Program-made: the position numbers and the translations under genes
Notes under the pieces: generated by a model
What the model saw: only the letters and a program-made list of their open reading frames with translations
Database searches by the model: none
Told to the model about the DNA's origin: nothing
Assembly (NCBI GenBank): GCA_028287725.1
Contig: JAQBPC010000402.1
Coordinates: 1 to 6,986, forward strand
Length of the DNA stretch: 6,986 nucleotides
Direction of reading: 5' to 3'
From: Chloroflexota bacterium
GTDB taxonomy: Bacteria; Chloroflexota; UBA5177; JANWHV01
Shown: positions 1-6,400 of the stretch, in pieces
Position numbering within the stretch: the first letter of the stretch is position 1
Layout: each line of letters begins with the position of its first letter

Positions 1-5
1 CTTTA

Positions 6-129
6 GTTGCAAAGGTTTGTGCAACGGTACTTCGCCGCCGGTCGAGGGACGTTGTGCTCGACGGGAGTAACTGCACGAGTGCAGTTCTCCTCGTGGCAAC
101 ACTGTGGCCGCGGCGTGAGAGCGCACAGT
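6..129. repeat. Cluster of four short inverted repeats
   Basis: Four hairpin-forming inverted repeats follow each other: 6-11 with 20-25 (6 bp), 41-46 with 57-62 (6 bp), 69-76 with 79-86 (8 bp perfect, extended by 64-67 with 87-90 across a one-base bulge), and 101-106 with 124-129 (6 bp). The third is the strongest (AACTGCAC-GA-GTGCAGTT) and could be a protein-binding palindrome or an RNA hairpin. No known riboswitch or ncRNA consensus was recognised, and in GC-rich DNA the 6-bp stems may be chance. Confidence 0.4.
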
Positions 130-214
130 CGATCGCCAGAATCATATCGGTTCGTACTGCGTAGCGCCTCCCTTCGTCGTGTCTTTTCCGCCCCTTCGGG
201 CTGGATCCACCCTG

Positions 215-263
215 AACCGACGATAGGCCGATGCCGCGCACGCAGCGTTACCAGGCCGTTACC
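215..263 (-). repeat. 49-bp dispersed repeat, copy A
   Basis: This segment matches 3409-3457 at 39 of 49 positions with no gaps, in the same orientation. A 20-base core at 234-253 is identical to 3428-3447. Read on the minus strand the unit is GGTAAC, 5 bases, GGTAAC, the 11-base spacer GCTGCGTGCGC, a degenerate third hexamer GGCATC, then GCCTAT and a TTGGCT-like end. It lies in non-coding DNA. It may be a short dispersed genomic repeat or a shared regulator-binding site. Confidence 0.75.
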
Positions 264-410
264 ATGTGGCGTGAAGAGGTGTGGATGGAACAACACGCTG
301 GTGTGAACAGGAGAAAATGTGCGAGGCGGCGATTCATGATAGAGACCGAGCGCAACATGATGCACATATACGCGCGGCGCGTTCTACTCTTCAATCTGCT
401 TCCATCAGGC

Positions 411-436
411 CGCGCGGCAACTCCGCTGCCCGCGCG
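411..436 (-). terminator. GC-rich hairpin after ohr, possible terminator
   Basis: A stem of 9 base pairs with one bulged base (411-419 with 427-436) and a 7-base loop begins 22 bases after the ohr stop codon. Its position suits a transcription terminator for ohr, but no run of U follows it on the minus strand. It may act with Rho or only protect the 3' end. The call rests on position and base pairing alone. Confidence 0.4.
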
Positions 437-457
437 TGCCTTATAGAATGAGTATCG

Positions 458-901
458 TCACGCCGCCGACCGCGCCAGGGGCGTGCCATCGACGGAAAGC
501 GTGACCTCGATGTTGCCGCGCGTAGCGTTGGAGTAAGGACATCGCTCGTCCGCGCGCAGCATGAGATCCTCCGCGTCGGCACGGGCAATGTTTGGGGCGT
601 GCAGGTCGAGGGCGACTGTCAAGCCGAAACCGCCGTGTCCGGTAGGGCCGATCCCGACGTGGGACGTGATCGTCGAGTCCGACACATCAAGCTTCTTCCC
701 GCGAGCCACGCCCAGGAGGGCCGACTGGAAGCAGGCCGCGTAGCCAACGGCGAATAGCTGCTCGGGATTGGTTCCGGGTCCGCCCGTACCGCCCATAGTC
801 TCGGGGACGGACAGCTTTACGTCGAGCCGGCCATCTGACGTCCGGCCGTGCCCTTCTCGTCCTCCCTCGACCACAGCCTCAGCGGTGTACAGTACTTTCA
901 C
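458..901 (-). CDS. ohr: Organic hydroperoxide resistance protein (Ohr, OsmC/Ohr superfamily)
   Basis: A 147-residue protein of full length for Ohr. Known of the family: Ohr is a cytosolic, homodimeric thiol peroxidase that reduces organic and fatty-acid hydroperoxides to alcohols, usually recycled by lipoylated proteins. Seen here: the peroxidatic cysteine C57 in GYAACFQSAL and the resolving cysteine C121 in ERCPYSNATRGN. The catalytic arginine is probably R15 in GGREG, and the glutamate is E47 in TNPEQLF. The glycine-rich GGTGGPGTNPEQLF stretch is typical of Ohr rather than OsmC or YhfA. The start is GTG at 899-901, supported by AGGAG at 908-912 with a 6-base spacer, and the N-terminus MKVLYTAEAVVEGG aligns with family starts. 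No ohrR regulator gene lies in the window. The gene stands alone, 324 bases from the upstream hydrolase gene. No defect is visible and the assignment is secure. Confidence 0.96.
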   Translation of the reverse strand: MKVLYTAEAVVEGGREGHGRTSDGRLDVKLSVPETMGGTGGPGTNPEQLFAVGYAACFQSALLGVARGKKLDVSDSTITSHVGIGPTGHGGFGLTVALDLHAPNIARADAEDLMLRADERCPYSNATRGNIEVTLSVDGTPLARSAA

Positions 902-1225
902 GTACGTCTCCTTTTATATGTTCGTTTGTTGCCGGAATGCCGCATGTGTCCGGTAGACGCTAGCGATGCCACCGCGAACTGACCACCGGGTCGGGCGATG
1001 GCAGCCGGCATGCCGGCGGGAGCCTGAGACAAGCCGAGCGTATATATCACAAGTGACAATTGCTACTTCACATCTGCGGGTGATCGTGTAACTGACGCTG
1101 AATGTCCTATGATGTGCATTTTAGTGCAGGTGTATCCCATCCGAGGATTTAGCGGCTTTGTGCATGCGGCGTTCCCAAGGCGTCATCTCGTCACGTCTGG
1201 GTGGATAGTGTGGAGAATGCTCGGG
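902..1225. other. Intergenic region between the hydrolase gene and ohr
   Basis: No gene is supported in these 324 bases. The stretch holds the probable ohr control region (1041-1068), a perfect 14-bp palindrome at 1004-1017 (GCCGGCATGCCGGC) inside the presumed ohr leader, and the ohr ribosome binding site at 908-912. A plus-strand frame that opens at 1109 runs into the hydrolase gene antisense and is not credible. No clear terminator for the hydrolase gene was found just below 1226. Confidence 0.6.
1041..1068 (-). promoter_or_regulatory. Candidate ohr promoter with MarR/OhrR-type operator
   Basis: An imperfect 18-bp palindrome at 1051-1068 (AAGTGAC-AATT-GCTACTT; the 7-base arms match at 5 positions) sits directly upstream, on the minus strand, of a TATATA -10-like box at 1041-1046. 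The -35 box is poor (GAAGTA). Known: OhrR, a MarR-family repressor, binds AT-rich palindromes with TACAATT-like half-sites over ohr promoters, and ACAATT occurs here at 1056-1061. Placement between the -35 and -10 would suit a repressor. The implied leader is about 130 bases, which is long, so the start point is uncertain. Confidence 0.35.
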
Positions 1226-2002
1226 TTAGGGCGCGCTCACACTTGCCGTGCTGTGCCGCTCGACAAAGCCCATCATGCGCTTCCAGGCGTCGGCAGAGGC
1301 GTCGGTGAAATCCGTCCAGCGGCGATCGAAGAAGCTGTGCGGCGCGCCTGGATAGATAACGATCTCATGCTCGACACCGGTGCGATCGAGGAACTGGTCG
1401 AGCGTTTCGACGTCGCTGGTGGGAATTCCCTGGTCGGCGCCGCCAAATAGCCCGAGCACAGGAACCGTGATAGATGTGGCACGATCGAGCGTCGTAGCGT
1501 TGCCGCCGATTGCCCGGCTGAGCGCGGCGTAGAAGCCGATCACGCCGGTGAGGCCGAACGAGCCCGCGCCTGCCTGGAGCGAGAAGGCGCCGCCCATACA
1601 GAAGCCGAGGGTAAAGGTCGGATGATCGCCGAACTGATCCTGCGTGGTCTGGATGGCAGAGCGCAAGTCGGCGGAGAATGTTTCCCATCGCAGCTGCTGC
1701 ATGTGCGGCATAAAGTCGAAATCATCGTCGCGCAGCTGCGTGCCCGCTGTGCGGCCGAAGTAGTCCATGGCCAGCGCGGGAATACCCGCTTCGGCGAGGA
1801 GCAAGGCAAGATCCTTATAAAACTGGTGCAGCCCGCGCGCGTCGGGCAGGATGACGATTTGGGCGCCCTGCGCCTGCTCCGGGCGCGCGGCATATGCGGC
1901 GAACCGGTTCCCGTCTTCCGCAGTCAGGATAAGATCCGATCCGTGGGCCGCGGTGCGCCGTTCGGTTGGAAAAGGAGGACGTGCCTTGCTGTCGTAACAC
2001 AT
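1226..2002 (-). CDS. Dienelactone hydrolase family protein (alpha/beta hydrolase)
   Basis: A 258-residue alpha/beta hydrolase of the DLH family. Seen: the nucleophile C135 in the elbow GFCMGG, aspartate D190 in GLFGGADQGIP, and histidine H222 in YPGAPHSFFDR, so the Cys-Asp-His triad is intact. ILPDARGLHQFY (51-62) follows the first strand where the oxyanion region lies. Known: true dienelactone hydrolases open 4-carboxymethylenebutenolide in chlorocatechol breakdown, but many relatives are uncharacterised esterases. No ring-cleavage genes are nearby, so the substrate is open. I chose ATG at 2000-2002 because GAGGT at 2010-2014 lies 7 bases upstream and MCYDSKARPPFP is a typical N-terminus for this subgroup. 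A TTG at 2036-2038 would add 12 residues but lacks support. No signal peptide is seen, so it is presumably cytosolic. It stands alone between two gaps. Confidence 0.92.
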   Translation of the reverse strand: MCYDSKARPPFPTERRTAAHGSDLILTAEDGNRFAAYAARPEQAQGAQIVILPDARGLHQFYKDLALLLAEAGIPALAMDYFGRTAGTQLRDDDFDFMPHMQQLRWETFSADLRSAIQTTQDQFGDHPTFTLGFCMGGAFSLQAGAGSFGLTGVIGFYAALSRAIGGNATTLDRATSITVPVLGLFGGADQGIPTSDVETLDQFLDRTGVEHEIVIYPGAPHSFFDRRWTDFTDASADAWKRMMGFVERHSTASVSAP

Positions 2003-2040
2003 GGAATCTACCTCAGTCCTTTTTTCGCGCGAGGGCAAGC

Positions 2041-2046
2041 ATCATA
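2041..2046 (-). promoter_or_regulatory. Possible -10 box for the hydrolase gene
   Basis: TATGAT on the minus strand lies in the only AT-rich stretch (2041-2068) upstream of the hydrolase gene. It would give a leader of about 30 bases before the ATG at 2002, which fits the chosen start and excludes the upstream TTG. No good -35 box is found at 16-18 bases, so the call is weak. Confidence 0.3.
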
Positions 2047-2087
2047 AATTATCGTAGCATTTTGCGCTTTCATCCCGCCGGATCAGC

Positions 2088-2120
2088 CGCGATGGGCAGG
2101 ACTTGGGCCTGCCCATCGCG
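2088..2120 (-). terminator. Perfect 13-bp stem-loop, probable terminator of the unknown gene pair
   Basis: Bases 2088-2100 (CGCGATGGGCAGG) pair without mismatch with 2108-2120 around a 7-base loop. The hairpin begins about 40 bases after the stop of the membrane-hairpin gene and lies upstream of the hydrolase promoter, where a terminator is expected. No U-run follows on the minus strand, so it is not a classical intrinsic terminator. A weaker, interrupted inverted repeat (2125-2129 with 2158-2162) lies between it and the stop codon. Confidence 0.6.
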
Positions 2121-2159
2121 CTTATAGCTACGCCGCGCCAAGAATCGGCTTAGCGCGAG

Positions 2160-2990
2160 CTAGCCACTAAGGAGAGCTCGAAGCAGCAGGCAACCAATTC
2201 CCACAATGAGAGCGAGCACGGCAATGGGAATGCCGAAGAACAGTGTGACTACGATAACTGCAAGCGCCTCAAGCGCTGCGCCCGGTACCCACACAGCAGT
2301 GCTACCTTCTCCCAGCAGCAGCATCAGAAGGTATCTGCGCGCTGCCGTCCAGCTAAACAGCCGCGCCTCGACCGGGTCCGGCTCCCAGCCGAGCATCCGT
2401 TCCACTCCCAGCAGTCGCACCTGTCGCTCCCGCTGTGCCTGTTCGCGGTCGAGTAGTGTCCGACCAGCGTTGCGTGTCATAATATTGATCTGGTTTAGAA
2501 TGCGCCCCAGGCCCAGTGCGGCCACCGCCTCGGCTACCGATATCGGAACATAAGTGCGAACGATCGCCTCGAACTGCCCAGCCGGAAGCCGCGTACGACG
2601 TGTATAGACCCGCGCCCACAGCGGCGTCGCGGCAGACATCAGGGCTTGCTCACCCGCGCTGGGCGCGACGAGCGTAGCCAGGTGCGAAAAGAGCCCAAGC
2701 TCCAGGTGTGGCGCGTCGGGGCGGTCCGACGCGAAGCGCAATGTGGGCTGCGGGAGGTGCCGCCAGAGCGGTGCTATCCGCTCCAGGATCGCAGTCAGCG
2801 CCCAGGTCTCGCGTTCAAGTAGTTCCGCCGCGGAATACGCCTGTTCCGCCTGATGGTGGGCGAGCGTCAGTAGTGCCTCCGTCAGCGCTGACTCCCCTCG
2901 TGCCACCGACCAGAGTTCCTCAGGGAGTGCTCGACTTTCATCTACCGGTTTCCGGCGCGTCGCCTCCGCGGGCCATCCTATCCCCACCAT
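2160..2990 (-). CDS. Unknown protein with C-terminal membrane hairpin
   Basis: A 276-residue protein that I do not recognise. Residues 1-235 look soluble and mostly helical, with charged and Ala/Leu-rich stretches (for example AEQAYSAAELLERETWALTAILERI at about 48-72 and a DREQAQRERQ segment near 181-190). Residues about 238-275 are almost wholly hydrophobic, with a GIP turn at 253-255, suggesting two closely packed membrane segments or a re-entrant hairpin at the very C-terminus. No N-terminal signal peptide is present, so the bulk probably faces the cytoplasm (inference). The ATG at 2988-2990 is preceded by GGGAGGGGG (3001-3009) with a 10-base spacer. It overlaps the upstream small gene by 13 bases, implying co-transcription and perhaps translational coupling. 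No enzyme motif was seen. It is likely a real gene, judged by length, ribosome site and coherent hydrophobicity. Confidence 0.72.
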   Translation of the reverse strand: MVGIGWPAEATRRKPVDESRALPEELWSVARGESALTEALLTLAHHQAEQAYSAAELLERETWALTAILERIAPLWRHLPQPTLRFASDRPDAPHLELGLFSHLATLVAPSAGEQALMSAATPLWARVYTRRTRLPAGQFEAIVRTYVPISVAEAVAALGLGRILNQINIMTRNAGRTLLDREQAQRERQVRLLGVERMLGWEPDPVEARLFSWTAARRYLLMLLLGEGSTAVWVPGAALEALAVIVVTLFFGIPIAVLALIVGIGCLLLRALLSG

Positions 2991-3346
2991 GATTGTTGAT
3001 CCCCCTCCCGCGCCGGCGAAACGTCCCTACCTTCGGCTGATCGTGCGGCCATGGACCATTGTCGGTTCAGCGACAAATCTTTAGCACAAACGTGGATCAA
3101 CTCTACGGTCACTTCCACGTTACTCACCTCACCCAGTGACAGCCTTCCGGTTACGCTGTCCAATAGCACATCTGCCCGGTTGGGGATAATCCTGCTGCCG
3201 TACCGGCTGCGAATTAGCGGTGCGCTCCCAGCATTCCGGGCCGCTTCGGTCTGACCAACGATGCGGTATATTGGCTCGCCATGTAGTGTCGAATTGCGGC
3301 TCGGCGAGCATCCCATATACTCAAGTTGCTCGACGAAGGCTGCCAT
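2978..3346 (-). CDS. Small hypothetical protein
   Basis: A 122-residue protein (from MAAFVEQLEYMGC) with no family I recognise. The middle (GEPIYRIVGQTEAARN and ADVLLDSVTGRLSLGEVSNVEVTVELIHV) reads like a small mixed alpha/beta fold; the last 35 residues are polar and probably disordered. No membrane segment or signal peptide is visible. I chose the ATG at 3344-3346 because GGAG at 3356-3359 sits 9 bases before it. An ATG at 3359-3361 would add 5 residues but has no ribosome site. The gene ends inside the start of the membrane-hairpin gene, so the two probably form one operon. Third-codon GC looks lower than in the regulator gene upstream, so it may be poorly conserved or spurious; confidence is moderate. 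Confidence 0.5.
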   Translation of the reverse strand: MAAFVEQLEYMGCSPSRNSTLHGEPIYRIVGQTEAARNAGSAPLIRSRYGSRIIPNRADVLLDSVTGRLSLGEVSNVEVTVELIHVCAKDLSLNRQWSMAARSAEGRDVSPAREGDQQSWWG

Positions 3347-3355
3347 CGTTCGTTT

Positions 3356-3414
3356 CTCCATGCACTGGAATCTTGTTTCTGACTCGATGTTGTTCTACTT
3401 AAGACATAAGCCAA
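3356..3414 (-). promoter_or_regulatory. Possible weak promoter for the unknown gene pair
   Basis: TTGGCT (3409-3414, minus strand) could be a -35 box, with a poor CAACAT -10 about 16 bases downstream; GGAG at 3356-3359 is the ribosome site. The 49-bp repeat ends in this TTGGCT and places its direct-repeat hexamers just upstream of it, the position of an activator site. A weak -10 would fit activator dependence. This is inference from position only. Confidence 0.25.
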
Positions 3415-3457
3415 GCATAGGCTGTTACCGCGCACGCAGCGTTACCATGGCATTACC
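3409..3457 (-). repeat. 49-bp dispersed repeat, copy B
   Basis: The partner of 215-263 (39 of 49 identical, ungapped). Read on the minus strand it is GGTAAT, 5 bases, GGTAAC, the 11-base spacer GCTGCGTGCGC, GGTAAC, then an AGCCTATGC stretch and TTGGCT. All three hexamers are well formed here. It lies in the 137-base gap between the end of the regulator gene and the start of the small hypothetical gene. Confidence 0.75.
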
Positions 3458-3483
3458 TGTTGACTCTGACGTCTTTGCTTCGT

Positions 3484-6400
3484 TCATCCGGCTAGCTGCC
3501 GCGCGCGCTCAAGTGCCGCGGCGCGGAACTGTACGCTCACACGCTGGTCCGGGCTGCCCGTGGCCAAGGACTCGATCACCGTCCGTGCCTGCGCGAATGC
3601 CTTGGTGGCAAGACCACTATCTGGCCGATACGCAGAGGCCAGCTCGGCCGCGATCGTCCATTCCTCACCTGGAAGGCCAATCTGCCTGGCCATGTCCAAC
3701 GCTGTTGCCAGATGGCGACGCGTTGCCTCAATTTCGCCTTCGCCGCGTGCCAGTGCTGCCCTCATCCGTTCGTAAACGAGCCAATAGCGCCTATCCGAAC
3801 CGTCGTGGCGAAGACGCTTCTCCAAACGGCGGACGTCTGCCAGGGCCCGCGCATGATTGTCGCCGCGGACCAAGACCTCGATCTCATGATGGCGGGTAAA
3901 GTCGAGAGGCAACAACCGCTCGGGCAGGATCTCGCGTGTGGCGATCGTCTGAAGCGCCTTCGCATACGCTCCGGCCCAGTCGCCGGCCAGGGCCAGGGTT
4001 GCGCAATGTAAAGAGCGAGGAACCACAATCCAACGATCAATCCCAACTTGCTCGGCATGCGTCAGTGCCTGCGCCACGGCCAGTTGGGCCTCCTCCAGAT
4101 CAAGGATGGCCAGCTGCGCATAAGCCCACGAGGTGATCGTCAGTAACGGCACAATCGGCTCGTCGACACCACTGGCTTGTTCAACGCCGGGCTGACCAAC
4201 CTGGAGCGCTTCCGCGTAGTTGCCGGCCTCGATGAGGCCGGTTGAGACGGTACGCCGGCTGATACCTTCGACCGCTGCATTCGCGCTGTCCATTCCCAGG
4301 CGCAGTGCCGTCTGCCCAAGTTCGAGGCCCCGTTGCGGCTCGCCGCGACAGATCGAAGCGAAGCCCTCAAAGGCCTGGCAGGCAGCCCCGCCGACGATGT
4401 ACCCGGTGGATGCGACAGGGCCCATCCACGGATAGAAGGCGGCTCGGGACGGAGTCTCGGTCGATTCGCGCGGGCGGGAGCGGGCCGACTGACCGCCTTC
4501 CAGCGCGGTGTACAGCGCGCCGCCTCGTTGCAGCGCGGTGATTCCCTCGTCCCAGTCCCCCGACTGGATGTCACCCATCCCTCGCATCATGAGGCTACTG
4601 GCGACGAGTTCGCGATGCCCTGCTGCCTGCGCCATCTCCTCGGCCTGCTGTGCGAGCCTGTGTGTGACATCAGGCTTGCCCGCAATGTGGTTGAGATAGG
4701 AGGCGACCCAGCTTGCCTGGGCGAGCAGATGGCGGTCCTCCGTCCCTTCCAGCGTGCTGATCGCCTCTTTCGCCAGCCCGCAGGCTGCGACGATGTCCCA
4801 CGAATCCCGCCAGGTGAGAAGCGAAAGGCGGGTGATGGCTCTCCCCTCAAGTGTCGCGTCACCTGCTCCACGGGCATGGTGCCGCAGTGCGTCGTAGGTG
4901 ACTCGGGCTTGTGCCCACGCTCCCACCCACTCATAGGCCCGACCAAGCCGCAGGTGGAGATGTACGCACTGCTCGGACGTGACAGGCGACGGCCGTGGCT
5001 CAAGTCCGGTCAGCATTCGCTGGGCCCGCTCGTAGTGACCGATAGCATCGCGCACAGCGAAAACTTCGAGGGCGTCGTCCCCCGCTGTTACGCTAGACCG
5101 AAACGCAGGCTCGAATAGGCCGGCCGCCAACGCATGGTGTGCCAATTCGGCAGCTGACGTCGAGGTACCTTCAAGCAAGGCAACTGCGCGGCGGTGGAAG
5201 ACCCGCCGGCGCGCGTCACCGGCCTCCGTGTAGACCACCTCGCGCACCAAGTCGTGCGGAAAACGCATCGTGGCAGGTCTCCAGAGCTCGAGGTCCTCCA
5301 TATTTGGGTCTGCGGCGTCTTCGACGAGAAGCTGGCGGCGGCGCAGCTCATCCAGCGCGGCCAGGCCCGCGCCTTCGTCCAGCGCGGCAACGTGGCATAG
5401 ACGCTCAAAGGTGGCTTCCGTACCCAACACGGCTGCGGCCGCAAGCAGCTCGAGCGCCGGTTGGCGCAGGCCGTCTAGCTGGCCACGGATGAGCTCGCGT
5501 ACCCTGCCGGGAACGAATCTGGGCAGGCGGTCAACGCCAGGGGCGAGCGCCAGAAGTGGCGGACGGTCTGCGCCGGCCAAGCTACCTTGTGGTACAAGGG
5601 TTCCGCCATCGACCAGCGCACGTAGCGTCTCGACAAGGTAGAAAGGCTGCCCATCCGTTTGGGTGTAAAGCCAGGAACCAACCTGCAGGTCTTGTTCCGC
5701 GCGGCGATTATTTGAGTCGGCCAGCACGGTGGCGAGCGCTTGCGCGGTCTCCGCTTGATTGAGCAGTCCCAACGTGAGGTGCGCGGTCGGGACCTGACGG
5801 GCTAGTCGTACCAGCCAGCCCTCGAGTTCCGGTGCCGTGGCTATTGCCTCGGTCTGCACCGCCAACAGAAGTAGGTAGGGCGGGCTCACCTCGGGTTGCC
5901 GCTGAAGACAATACAGCAGGAGGTCGCGCATCGCCAGGTCGATCCACTGCACGTCGTCATAATACAGGACTAGCGCCGCGGGTCTGGCCCGCTCGGCCAA
6001 CGCATATGTGAGCTGCAGTACCGCCTCGAAGAGCCTGCCCTGTCCGGTGTCCTCATCGCCCGCCAGCGCGGCCGGAGGCGGAAGGTCCGGGTAGCGCTCG
6101 CGCAGCTCCGGGAATAGGCGCACCAGCTCGGTCAGCCAGACGTCGGCGACCAGGTCCTCTGGAGCGTGCTCGTGGGCCAGGCGCGGCCGCATGCCCTCGA
6201 CAAGTGGCTGGTACGGGAAGTTGCCCCGCGCCTCGTAACCGCGGCCCCGCAGCACTTCGGCCCCCTCCAGGGCGGCCCAACGCAGAAACTCCTCGGCCAG
6301 GCGGGTCTTGCCGACGCCTGCTTCGCCTTCCAGGACCACCACCTGGACCTGGCCGGTCAAGGACTTTTGGTAGGCAGCTACCAGCGCAGCGAACTCCCGC

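Larger units (their letters stand above)
1..457. other. Non-coding stretch left of ohr
   Basis: I see no convincing gene in these 457 bases. The reading frames that stay open have odd composition (many Arg, His, Cys and Pro), no ribosome binding site and no recognisable domain. The stretch holds a run of short hairpins at 6-129, one copy of a 49-base repeat at 215-263, and the hairpin after ohr at 411-436. Whether it is the promoter side of a gene beyond the left edge or simply spacer cannot be told from here. Confidence 0.6.

Noticed and set aside
190..220. AGGGTGGATCC on the minus strand, resembling the start of a T-box motif (AGGGTGGNACCGCG)
   Set aside because: The ACCGCG half is not matched, no complementary terminator arm follows, and no stem I or specifier loop could be recognised.
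3..365. A 120-codon minus-strand open frame in the left gap
   Set aside because: Composition is rich in His, Arg, Pro and Cys with no domain, there is no ribosome site, and it crosses the 49-bp repeat and the hairpin cluster. It looks like a chance frame in GC-rich DNA.
913..920. TATAAA on the minus strand as the ohr -10 box
   Set aside because: It lies so close to the GTG that the transcript would begin at or inside the ribosome binding site.
2003..2038. TTG start at 2036-2038 adding 12 residues to the hydrolase
   Set aside because: The ATG at 2000-2002 has a well-spaced GAGGT and starts at the conserved MCYDSKARPP; the extension would itself be read from the ribosome-site region.
3261..3899. 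A 212-codon plus-strand open frame
   Set aside because: It runs antisense through the small hypothetical gene, the 49-bp repeat and the end of the regulator, with Arg/Pro-rich composition and no domain.
4333..5118. A 261-codon plus-strand open frame
   Set aside because: It lies wholly antisense to the TPR-like region of the regulator, whose frame has clear protein features. Long antisense frames are expected in high-GC genes.
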